A DNA stretch of 49,364 nucleotides. It comes from Candidatus Tayloriibacteriota bacterium (GTDB lineage: Bacteria > Patescibacteriota > Minisyncoccia > Phycocordibacterales > SIBU01). The notes under the pieces were generated by a model. It had not been told where the DNA came from. It searched no databases and saw only the letters and a list, made by a program, of their open reading frames with translations. The position numbers and the translations under genes are program-made. The stretch lies in assembly GCA_016188455.1 (NCBI GenBank), contig JACPHR010000006.1, forward strand, positions 1-49,364, in the 5' to 3' direction. Below are positions 27,905 to 36,643 of this stretch, in pieces (the stretch's first letter is position 1; each line of letters opens with the position of its first letter).

Positions 27905-28330
27905 GTAAAAGTCAGAGAATTCACCAATGTTCTCCGATGGATGGGTTCACTGACCGGTGAGCTTGAAAGTATCCCCAACAAAACCGACATTTTCCCAACC
28001 ATCGGTTGGAATGGAGATGTTGTGTTGCTATCTCCTGAATTACTCGGAGCACGGTACGACGAGAATAAGAACTTTGTTGTCGGCAATATAATCAGAGAAA
28101 GCCTTGCCGAAATACTGGAGCGCGGGCAATCTTCGAGATACGTTCAAGAATACCGCGCTGGTGTACAACAATGCGAACGGGAATGTAAATTCTTTCTATA
28201 CTGCCGTGGCGGTCAGGCTTCGAATAAATTTTTCGAGCTAGGCCAAATCGCAGGAACGGAAACACAACACTGTAGGAATTCTCAACAAAAACCGTTAGAG
28301 ACAATTCTGGCTTTTATGGAGAATGTCTAG
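27905..28330 (+). pseudogene. C-terminal SPASM/twitch portion of a radical-SAM RiPP maturase (5' truncated)
   Basis: CERECKFFLYCRGGQASNKFFELGQIAGTETQHCRNSQQKPLETILAFM; no CxxxCxxC core in the remaining ORF. Confidence 0.7.
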
Positions 28331-28358
28331 CAAATCTAAATGGAGGGAGGTGATAAAT

Positions 28359-28523
28359 ATGCAAAGCGCAAGCCTTGAAATGACAAAAACGGTGCTGAAA
28401 AACGCACGAAGCGTTCGCACACTGCTCGAGAAAACGAGGCTGTGTGGCGATCAAGCTAACAGGAACAAAGTTCTCGCCTGGAATAAGGGCTGGAATCAGT
28501 TCGACAAACCGCGTGGTGATTGA
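28359..28523 (+). CDS. Putative 54-aa RiPP precursor peptide
   Basis: Strong SD GGAGGGAGGTGAT; MQSASLEMTKTVLKNARSVRTLLEKTRLCGDQANRNKVLAWNKGWNQFDKPRGD; directly after the SPASM fragment; terminator after. Confidence 0.7.
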   Translation: MQSASLEMTKTVLKNARSVRTLLEKTRLCGDQANRNKVLAWNKGWNQFDKPRGD

Positions 28524-28529
28524 ACACGC

Positions 28530-28569
28530 ACAGGGTCCGGGATTTGTAACACAGCCCGGGCCTTTTTAT
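28530..28569 (+). terminator. Terminator after the putative precursor gene
   Basis: GGTCCGGGatttgtaacacagCCCGGGCCTTTTTATT. Confidence 0.7.
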
Positions 28570-28581
28570 TGATGTGGGTTA

Positions 28582-29342
28582 CTACAGTTTTTTGATAATT
28601 TTGTTTACAAGGTATTTCTTTAATGCAGGAATATGCCCATTACCATAAACCAGGAAAATACTCTTGCCACTATTCCACTGCTTGATGATATTTTTCGTAA
28701 TATAAGCATCCCGTATTTCCCCAGAAGCTTTAGAAACTTTATTGATTACTGTTTTTGTGTAATGAGGATTGATAATAGAATAAAAGAAATTTTTGTCGTC
28801 AGACTTAAACGGTCGGCTGAATTTCTTTCTAAAGATGGTCTCGATATTTTCCAAAGAGAAGTCAAATTTTTTCCATCTGCTCTGGTGTTTATCCTGCTTC
28901 AGAAAACTATTTATATAATCCGCAAACGGCGGTTTTTTGCTGAAACGGTTCCACTGGTACGCATATCGGGTAAAATAATATAGTTCAATATCCTCTCTGG
29001 AAAATTGTTTTTCGAGATTGCGGCGTTCTTCACCCCGGGGAGGCTCGGGCGAATCTACAAGCACACCAACTCTTTCAGCCAGCCAAACTGTAAAATCGCC
29101 TTCCCCGCCTTTTTCTATAGCTTCTCTGCGAGAACAGGCAAGCGGACGTTTCCCGCCCTCCACAAAAACAATACGCTTTTGTCCTTTCGTCGCCTCAAGA
29201 AATTTCCGCCAAAATTTTTCAATGGCAGGAAACTGCTTGTGCTTGGGATTATAAACATGCATCGCTCCGAAACAAAAAATGTACTGCGACCTCCTTCGTA
29301 TTATAAAACTATGGGCAAATTTTAATACTTCACTGTTGGACA
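28582..29342 (-). CDS. Hypothetical protein, possibly TraB/Tiki-like
   Basis: IVFVEGGKRP...ERRNLEKQFSREDIELYY...IFLVYGNGHIPALKKYL; start approximate. Confidence 0.4.
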
Positions 29343-29350
29343 TATTTGTC

Positions 29351-30967
29351 TTACAAAACCGTTCTAAGCTCCACAAAGAAAGTGGACCCCTTGCCCTCGC
29401 CAAACGATTCCACCCAAATCCTCCCGCCGTGGGCTTTAATCATTTCTTTGGCCACATAGAGGCCGAGGCCGGTGCCGAAGAGATTAAACTTTGAGGCGTC
29501 CTCGGCGCGGCTGAACTTTTGGAACAGGTGTGGAATAGTTTCCGGCCTGATGCCGACGCCGGTATCCTTGACGGCAAGAGTCACTTTGCCGGCGGCCTTG
29601 TCCGATAACAGCGAAACATTGATGCTCCCTTTTGGCGTATATTTAGTGGCGTTATCCAGAATGTTGCCGATCACTTGCTTTATTTTCCCCCTATCACCCT
29701 TGATGTTAATCGGCTCTGGACAGACGCCTACAGAAATCGCCAAACCTTTTTTCTCAATGTTAGGTTTGGCCTCGTTCACTACTTCATTCACGAGCGCGCA
29801 GAGGTCAAAGGTCGTGAAATCATACTTCATCCTGCCCTGCTCAATCCGCGAGACATTGAGAAAATCATCAACAATAACCGCCAAGGATTTGCTGGATTGG
29901 TAAATCGTATCAATAGTTTCGCGCAAGTTTTCCGGCACCTCGCCATAATCGCCCTCAATCATCATTGAAGCGTAACCTTTAATGGCCGTAAGCGGGCCCC
30001 GAATCTGGTGCGTCGCCAGCGACACAAACTCGCTTTTGAGTTGGTCAAGCTCCTTCAGCCGCTCATTGGCCTTTTCCAACTCTCCGGCCAATTTCTCAAT
30101 TTTTTCCCGCTGCGAAACTTCACTAATAACACTACGTATAAGCAGGATGCCAAAAAATACTACAAGAATAAGAAGGACGCCATTTGTCAGTCTGGCTTGC
30201 AAAGTTTCAGAGAGTATTGTTTGTACCAAAATGAAAATCCAAATTGCAAAGGTTAACAATTCAGTCGCAACAACCTTGATGTCAAAGAGGTGATGTTTGA
30301 GAATGGCGTACGCTAGTATTACAGGATATAGGGAAAAAAATATGACACCTACTGGCATAATTAATACATTAAAAGTGGGCAAAAAAGCCATACCACCACC
30401 AATGAAACCGACTAGGGCCGCAATAAAAATAAATTTTAATTGCAAAACCTTAAAGCCCTGACTTGTTTGTATTTGTTTAAACAGTAACAATAAAGAATAG
30501 GGTATTGAGATAGCATAAAATAAAATAAGTAAATAATAACCTAGCCCAGCTGTAGGGTAATAATTAAATAGCAATTTTGGTTCCAAACTTGTCACAAAAA
30601 CTCCAGGATAAAAAATTTCTAACACATTCAACAAAACTATAAGGCCTGCGGCAAGATAGACAAAAAACAATGCTTTGGTTCTAACTCTATTTTGACCCAG
30701 ATTTACTAAAACAAAATGTACCCAAAAGGCAGGTAATAAAATTGAACCAAAATCCATTATCAAGCGCCACATATACGCGGTGTTGTAAGACGTGGAGTTA
30801 AGTAAAGATAAAAATCCGACACTCCAAACCGCACTAGAAATAGAGAGAAAGAAAAAACTCAAATCAACATTCTCTTTGTTGTTTCTTAAAAGGATAACCA
30901 GTCCAACTAAAAAAGAAAGAACTGATCCCAATAAAAGACTTATCTTAAAAAAGTAAAGTAATGTCAT
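29351..30967 (-). CDS. Multi-TM (7TM-like N-terminus) sensor histidine kinase
   Basis: SEFVSLATHQIRGPLTAIKGYASMM H-box, DNATKYT N-box, [14 protein letters not shown]; multiple N-terminal TM helices. Confidence 0.9.
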   Translation of the reverse strand: MTLLYFFKISLLLGSVLSFLVGLVILLRNNKENVDLSFFFLSISSAVWSVGFLSLLNSTSYNTAYMWRLIMDFGSILLPAFWVHFVLVNLGQNRVRTKALFFVYLAAGLIVLLNVLEIFYPGVFVTSLEPKLLFNYYPTAGLGYYLLILFYAISIPYSLLLLFKQIQTSQGFKVLQLKFIFIAALVGFIGGGMAFLPTFNVLIMPVGVIFFSLYPVILAYAILKHHLFDIKVVATELLTFAIWIFILVQTILSETLQARLTNGVLLILVVFFGILLIRSVISEVSQREKIEKLAGELEKANERLKELDQLKSEFVSLATHQIRGPLTAIKGYASMMIEGDYGEVPENLRETIDTIYQSSKSLAVIVDDFLNVSRIEQGRMKYDFTTFDLCALVNEVVNEAKPNIEKKGLAISVGVCPEPINIKGDRGKIKQVIGNILDNATKYTPKGSINVSLLSDKAAGKVTLAVKDTGVGIRPETIPHLFQKFSRAEDASKFNLFGTGLGLYVAKEMIKAHGGRIWVESFGEGKGSTFFVELRTVL

Positions 30968-30969
30968 AT

Positions 30970-31764
30970 TTATACTGATATAGCTTTACCAGCAATTTCT
31001 ACAGCATTGGGATAAAACACTGTGGCAATTTTTTTTTCTATACCTAATTCATTTAGTATATTCCCTATCTCATGATCACCAATTGTAATTTTAAAATCTC
31101 TATTACCTATCCATGTTTTACAAAAAAGAAGTGTGTTAAGCTCAACATGACGCAATTCTTTATTACACATAAAATATGTATTAAATCTCTTCCTTTGAAA
31201 TTTAAACTTAGAATTTTTAGGCAAACTTTCAGATATTGTTAAAATATTGTCATTATTCTCTTTTATTGTAGATGTAAGACGCCCATTATCTTGTGTTAAA
31301 GAAATATTTAAATTATTTTTATATGTTGGATAACCCCATATATCTTCTATGTGTTTTCTACCTAAATCATTACTTGCTCCTAATTGAATAACATAGAAAC
31401 CTAACTTACTAAACCTTTGATCAAAAATTAAAGGCAGGATAGGAATATTAAACTTTCCATCCATCATTATTGGAACAGAAAAAGTAAACTCATTAAATGC
31501 CCCGACTGCGCTCTCTCTATATTCAAATACATTTATAGCTAATAACGTCTTCCCCATAAAAACAGAAACTGGTTTTGCTCTTTTGTTGTGGATAAAATTT
31601 ATCACTTTTTTAATATCTACCAACATAAGACACATTACTGCACTGGCATCCTCATATATCATTGGAATATCAATATCAACACCATTAACACGGTGTACAT
31701 AATCTCTATGATAAGGATAAAATTGTAGTTCCCTCTTAAGTTTAGAATAATACTCTTTATTCAT
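30970..31764 (-). CDS. Acetoacetate-decarboxylase-like (ADC superfamily) protein
   Basis: AVGAFNEFTFSVPIM..., LGRKHIEDIWGYPTYKNNLNI; overall ADC-like organisation. Confidence 0.55.
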   Translation of the reverse strand: MNKEYYSKLKRELQFYPYHRDYVHRVNGVDIDIPMIYEDASAVMCLMLVDIKKVINFIHNKRAKPVSVFMGKTLLAINVFEYRESAVGAFNEFTFSVPIMMDGKFNIPILPLIFDQRFSKLGFYVIQLGASNDLGRKHIEDIWGYPTYKNNLNISLTQDNGRLTSTIKENNDNILTISESLPKNSKFKFQRKRFNTYFMCNKELRHVELNTLLFCKTWIGNRDFKITIGDHEIGNILNELGIEKKIATVFYPNAVEIAGKAISV

Positions 31765-31777
31765 ACCTTAAAAAATC

Positions 31778-32981
31778 TTAGGTTAGGTTAAGTTCTTTTT
31801 TGATTGTCTTACATGCGTTCAGCAATTTATTCATCTGTTCCTTAGTATGCGTTGCCATCACCGTAAACCTGATTCTTGCCTTATTTTTTTCAACCGCTGG
31901 CCATCTGACATTGGGCCCGAAAATTCCCTCTTCTAAGAGTCTTCTACTGAAAGCAATGGCTTTTCTATCATCGCCAATAAGAATAGGAATAATTTGAGTT
32001 TGACTTGTCAGGGTATCAAACCCCAATTCATGAAACGAATTTCTCAAATAGTCACTGTTCTCTAGAAGACGAATTCGATGCTGGGGTTCTGTCTCAATAA
32101 TCTCAAGGGCTTTGATTAGAGCCGCCGATGCGGCTGGCATCATTGCCGTAGAAAACATATAGGACCTGCTCGCCACCCTAAGAAATCGTACAAGGTCTCT
32201 GTCACCCACCACAAATCCCCCAGTGGCCGCAAGGGCCTTGCTGCAAGTTCCAAGCACAATGTCAACATCTTTCCCGGTCCTTAAACCAAAATGTTCAAGA
32301 CTACCGTGGCCGGTTTTTCCTAGTATTCCGGTAGCGTGGGCTTCGTCAATCATAAGCATTGCATTGTACTTCTTCTTGAGCTCTGCAATTTTATCAAGAG
32401 GCGCGATATCGCCATCCATGCTAAACACGCTGTCAGTAACAATCAACTTTCTCCGCCATTTGTATCTTTTTAACTGACTTTCAAGATCAGTCATGTCACG
32501 ATGTTTGTACTTAGCCTTTATCTGTTTGCTCAATTTTGCACCGTCAATAATGCTTGCGTGATTAAGCTCGTCACTAATTATCACACCCTTAAATCTCAAA
32601 AAATCTTGCGGGCCGACCTTGAAAGGATTCATGAGAGCGCTGATTGTGCCTAAATTCGCGGCGTATCCGGTGGGCCAAACAATAGCGTCCTCTCCTCCCT
32701 TAAACTTCGCAATCGCCTTTTCAAACTCTCTGTGTATTTTTATATTACCGGATAGTAAACGAGAACCGTCAGAACCAACTCCGTACTCTTTTATCCCCGC
32801 AATGGCACTCTCAATTACTTTCGGATGATTCGATAATCCCAGATAGTTATTTGACGAAAACATAAGAACCTTTCTGCCATCAATAAACACCTCGGGTTCA
32901 GCGGGCCCGTCTATAATTTTCATATCAGGATAGAGGTCATTCTTATCAGCATAATCTAAAATTCGTTTGACATATTTCATC
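31778..32981 (-). CDS. Alpha-oxoamine synthase (BioF/Kbl/SPT/CqsA superfamily), PLP-dependent
   Basis: MFSSNNYLGLSNHPKV, GSRLLSGN, DEAHATGILGKTGHG, GTCSKALAATGGFV. Confidence 0.9.
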
Positions 32982-33017
32982 TCTTGAATTTTAGCATAAA
33001 AGACGATCGCACACTGC

Positions 33018-33115
33018 ACTAAGCAAGCGGGAGCATGAATGAAAATACCGTTTGCCCTTGCTTTCCGTCCTCAAGTTTTATCTTTCCTTTATGCGCTTCA
33101 ATGATTGTCTTTGGA
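33018..33115 (-). pseudogene. Histidine kinase C-terminal remnant
   Basis: Reverse translation PKTIIEAHKGKIKLEDGKQGQTVFSFMLPLA*. Confidence 0.65.
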
Positions 33116-33163
33116 GGGCGTAGCAAGGAGAGGGCGTAGCAAGGAGACTCCTTGCTACGCCCT
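33115..33163. repeat. Palindrome with half-copy: AGGGCGTAGCAAGGAG + AGGGCGTAGCAAGGAG-a-CTCCTTGCTACGCCCT
   Basis: Perfect arms of 16 bp at 33131-33163 plus direct half-repeat 33115-33130; same arrangement at 35931-35981. Confidence 0.95.
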
Positions 33164-33189
33164 TAAAGATGGATGGGTTTGGGCGAATA

Positions 33190-34149
33190 TTAAAACTCTT
33201 GGAACATTGGCCGAATGATATTAACATCAAGAGATATGGTAACGCTGTGATCAATTGAACTGGCGCCAGTCACGGTTATCTTATCCGGATAATGACCTTT
33301 GGCAATCGGCGTCTGGGCTTGAATGACCATGTCAATGCCTTTTGAGTACAGGTCACTGGTCATAGTGGCATTTTCAACTGAAGTGCCGTGATTGTAAAAA
33401 ACGTAAGTAACCTCAACTCCCGCTATTTTTGATGGCGAGGCGGAGAGCGTCACGGGGTCGGTAAAGCCGCTTGACGACACCACATAGATGGCAACACGGT
33501 TTGACACCGCGCTCTGGCCCACAAAATTCATGACGGCTAACGGGTCGGCGTTCAGACCATAATCCGCCATTGGGCTAGAGACGCGAACGGCGCTGGAGCA
33601 TTGGGTCGGCGGATTGAGTTGGGTTTGGGCATTGGAATCCGTAACCGTTACATAGGCATTTTTAAGTCCGGCGGTTGAGTATCTTACAGTCACCGGATTG
33701 CCCGTGGACGGCTTGCCGGCGTCATCAACAATAGGCGAATCGCCCGTCCATGTATAGCTATATGGGGGCGCTCCGGCCGAAGCTTCCGCTGTCCATGTTA
33801 CATCCTGATTAATAGAAGCGGCGGCGCTGGAAGGAGAGCAAGAGACGGTTATTGGAGCTGGTAAAACGGTAATGGTAACGGAGGAGGAGAAATGTGGGTC
33901 GGTAGGTTTAGTGGTATCATAGCAATCAATAGTAAATGTTCTGTCCACAGACGATGGGTCAGTATTAACCAATGCATCAGTAATCGCAGTACCTGTAGGA
34001 ACGGCAAGGTCGCCCGCAAAACTACCCGATACGGATTCTGGAGTTGGATTACATTGTATAGCCGCCATCGCAGGTCTTGTGTAAAAAACCGAACCGGCAA
34101 TGGCGAGAATGGCGCAAAGATATATAAGAGAAGAAAAACGAGATTTCAT
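33190..34149 (-). CDS. Secreted PKD-like repeat protein
   Basis: Signal peptide, ITVSCSPSSAAASINQDVTWTAEASAGAPPYSYTWTGDSP. Confidence 0.75.
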   Translation of the reverse strand: MKSRFSSLIYLCAILAIAGSVFYTRPAMAAIQCNPTPESVSGSFAGDLAVPTGTAITDALVNTDPSSVDRTFTIDCYDTTKPTDPHFSSSVTITVLPAPITVSCSPSSAAASINQDVTWTAEASAGAPPYSYTWTGDSPIVDDAGKPSTGNPVTVRYSTAGLKNAYVTVTDSNAQTQLNPPTQCSSAVRVSSPMADYGLNADPLAVMNFVGQSAVSNRVAIYVVSSSGFTDPVTLSASPSKIAGVEVTYVFYNHGTSVENATMTSDLYSKGIDMVIQAQTPIAKGHYPDKITVTGASSIDHSVTISLDVNIIRPMFQEF

Positions 34150-34248
34150 AGAATACGAAAATTATGCGAATGGTTACGAAATGATACGAAAAGAGTTTAA
34201 ATTATTATATCACAAACACGAACTGTTTGTTGTCCACACGGATAAAAA

Positions 34249-34291
34249 ATAGCCCGCCTAAGTTTGCTTGGGCAAACATTTAGGCGGGCTG
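34249..34291 (-). terminator. Terminator for the 34312-35322 gene
   Basis: GCCCGCCTAAatgtttgcccaagcaaacTTAGGCGGGCTATTTTTTA on minus strand. Confidence 0.85.
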
Positions 34292-34311
34292 TGAGACTAC
34301 TAAAGAGCCGG

Positions 34312-35322
34312 TCAGTTCCCAACCCTAGCGCGGTAGAACCGCGCGGAACCGGTGGCCGAGTCCGTCGTGGAGACGGAGCCGGTGGTGTTGGTGAGCACCG
34401 TCAGAACTTGCCAGTTCTTCAGGTTTTCACTGTACTCCAGGGTAACCGAACCAGGGCCGCCGGTTACCGTCAGCTTGACCGCCGGATCTACCGGCTCGGC
34501 GCTTTTGGCCGAAAACACCGGCTGCACCGACGCAATCGTCAGCGTCGGCGACAACGGCGAGAGGAGCGAGCCGTCCGCCAGGTTGAAAACCTGGAAGGTG
34601 CCGTCGGTGTACCAGAGTTGTATGGTGCCGGGTTGTTGACCAAAGACGTAGGCGTTGTTAAAACCAATCACCTTGTTTGGCAACCAACTCAAGGCGGTTT
34701 CAGACTCAAGCACATTTCCTTGCTCGTTTCTGATTTCCCCCTTGACGATGCCGTCAATGAAGAATCCTTGATTTACCCGGATAGTAATCGCCTTTTCCAT
34801 ATCTGCCTCGTAGGCGCTCTCGGGGATTACCGTTTTCCCATGAGAATCTTTAAAGGCACCGATGGTGAAGTAATTCTGAACAGAAAAGGTGGTAACACTC
34901 TGTTGATAATTGACAGAAGCAGGTTGCCAATTACCACCAATCAATACCCCAACCACCTTCCCTTGAAGCTCCGGGTCATTCGGGTCAACTGAAACTCGCA
35001 CCGCCTCCCTCATCATTGTCTGAAGGAGCGCTTTGAGCTCCGCTTTGTCCGAAGTGGCGGCAGAGCGTTGGCAGAGAGCGTTGACGCTCTCGGTGGTGCC
35101 GTCGCTCTTGGTGTACGACCACCAATAATTCCAGTAGACGATGGTAAAATTCTTTCCGCTATCATCCATCAGATCGACATTGATATCGATTCTGTGTGTA
35201 TTTTGAAGCTCGTGATTAAGCACCTTCTCCACGCTCCCGATGGGGAGTGAACTGACTGCCGCGAAGGTTTGGAACCCGGCGGCAAAGGAGGCGACAAACA
35301 TCGCCAAAACTAACTTTTTCAT
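34312..35322 (-). CDS. Secreted protein with C-terminal FYRA-type module
   Basis: SD GGAAAGG, signal peptide MKKLVLAMFVASFAAGFQTFAA, C-terminus VTLEYSENLKNWQVLTVLTNTTGSVSTTDSATGSARFYRARVGN; start approximate. Confidence 0.7.
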   Translation of the reverse strand: MKKLVLAMFVASFAAGFQTFAAVSSLPIGSVEKVLNHELQNTHRIDINVDLMDDSGKNFTIVYWNYWWSYTKSDGTTESVNALCQRSAATSDKAELKALLQTMMREAVRVSVDPNDPELQGKVVGVLIGGNWQPASVNYQQSVTTFSVQNYFTIGAFKDSHGKTVIPESAYEADMEKAITIRVNQGFFIDGIVKGEIRNEQGNVLESETALSWLPNKVIGFNNAYVFGQQPGTIQLWYTDGTFQVFNLADGSLLSPLSPTLTIASVQPVFSAKSAEPVDPAVKLTVTGGPGSVTLEYSENLKNWQVLTVLTNTTGSVSTTDSATGSARFYRARVGN

Positions 35323-35702
35323 TTTTCCTTTCCGCCGTTGAGACACGGCTAGTAGAGATTTCGCCGCTTTCTTCCAAGAAAGCGCGAAGCTCTCTGTTGT
35401 CAAAAAATCTAATGCCTACCTCTAGATTATCACATTGTCAATAGATAATCAATACCAAACATCACTACCGTCCAATCGTCAAACCACCCTAAAGTAGCCT
35501 GAAATAAGGGCTTTTTTTCTTTACTGCCAAAACTATCCCCTTTTTGTCAACTGCTTTGTCCCCATCTCCCCCTTGAAGGGCCAATGTCTTTGTTCGGCAC
35601 CCCTCCGAAAGCTACGGATTTTCTTGCTGGAAAAATCCTGAAGTTTCGGCGCCGACTGCGTTGCTGTTTGGCACTTTTATACTTCGCTAAGCTTCAACTT
35701 TT

Positions 35703-35930
35703 TTACGGATTACTTATTACCTGCCATTTGAGAGTTGCCGGATTTCCCGACCTGACCGAGGCGGCTTTTGTTTCTGTACCGTCGGGATTTACAATTAGAA
35801 GATTGACTGTTTTGACGCAAGCCGCCGAGGATGTATTCATACTAAAATCAGACCAAGAGGAACCGCTATCGCCTACGGCTTCAACTTGATAGGTATACGG
35901 ATGGTTTTTAGTAAGATTTTTATCGGCATA
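35703..35930 (-). pseudogene. Fragment of an extracellular (fibronectin/PKD-like) protein
   Basis: NLTKNHPYTYQVEAVGDSGSSWSDFSMNTSSAACVKTVNLLIVNPDGTETKAASVRSGNPATLKWQVISNP; abuts palindrome cassette. Confidence 0.5.
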
Positions 35931-35981
35931 AGGGTGTAGCAAGGAGACAGGGCGTAGCAAGGAGACTCCTTGCTACGCCCT
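35931..35981. repeat. Second copy of the GGGCGTAGCAAGGAG palindrome cassette
   Basis: AGGGTGTAGCAAGGAGAC + AGGGCGTAGCAAGGAGACTCCTTGCTACGCCCT. Confidence 0.95.
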
Positions 35982-36006
35982 GTTATTGGAGCTGGTAAGA
36001 CGGTTT

Positions 36007-36032
36007 GGCTTAACACAAGAGAATTATAGCAC
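36007..36032 (-). repeat. MLSQ repeat copy 1 (promoter + GTG start)
   Basis: Minus strand GTGCTATAATTCTCTTGTGTTAAGCC. Confidence 0.9.
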
Positions 36033-36171
36033 AGGAGAAAACCGACAGTCAGTCTTGCCTTGCGCTATTCTTAAGTATGTGGTAACTTTTCTGTTAGAGC
36101 TACCGGTAAGAGCCGAATAGTTCTTGTTCAAGTATAATAACCCTTAAAGAAAAGGAAGGAGCAGAAAACGG

Positions 36172-36567
36172 ATGAGTATAGCAACACTCGAACCACCCCA
36201 AACTAGTAGGGAGCTCGCCTCCCCGGACCAGCCCACTCTGCCTGACATTTCAAAGGTTACTCCTCTGTCAGAAGCAGATAAACCGTTGATTGATGACATT
36301 GTGACAGTGCTGAAAAAGCACGGTGCCCAACATCGGTTTGGACTGACACTGCTCCACCAACACTTTGATATGTCTCCAGATGAAGTATTGGTGGAGTCCA
36401 CAGATGTGGAAACTCGCACTCAAACCATCAAGCCCGATAAGAAAGTTAATCTCAAGGGTCTACCGGTCACCGAGACTGCTTGGCGCCTGGATACCGGGAA
36501 ACCGATGATGGCTTGTGTTTGTGTCCAGATGGGTGATAGTCACGACCATCGAAGAAGAGGGGGTTGA
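36172..36567 (+). CDS. Hypothetical protein
   Basis: SD AAGGAAGGAG; 131-aa ORF KKHGAQHRFGLTLLHQHFDMSPDEVLVESTDVETRTQTI; followed by terminator 36589-36617. Confidence 0.65.
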   Translation: MSIATLEPPQTSRELASPDQPTLPDISKVTPLSEADKPLIDDIVTVLKKHGAQHRFGLTLLHQHFDMSPDEVLVESTDVETRTQTIKPDKKVNLKGLPVTETAWRLDTGKPMMACVCVQMGDSHDHRRRGG

Positions 36568-36588
36568 GTTCCCTGTCTTGAGTTCGCA

Positions 36589-36622
36589 GTCTCGTTGCGT
36601 GAGTTTGCAACGAGACCTTTTA
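36589..36622 (+). terminator. Terminator
   Basis: GTCTCGTTGCgtgagtttGCAACGAGACCTTTT. Confidence 0.85.
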
Positions 36623-36643
36623 TTTTTTTGATACTATGCTTAT

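Noticed and set aside
23484-35322. Contig chimerism as the explanation for Verrucomicrobia-like genes
   Set aside because: The region is interleaved with the same palindromes, TA genes and kinase remnants as the rest of the window, so transfer is more likely; coverage data would be needed to be sure
36172-36567. 131-aa HRFGLTLLHQHF protein as a RiPP precursor
   Set aside because: Too long and globular-looking with no adjacent maturase; kept as hypothetical
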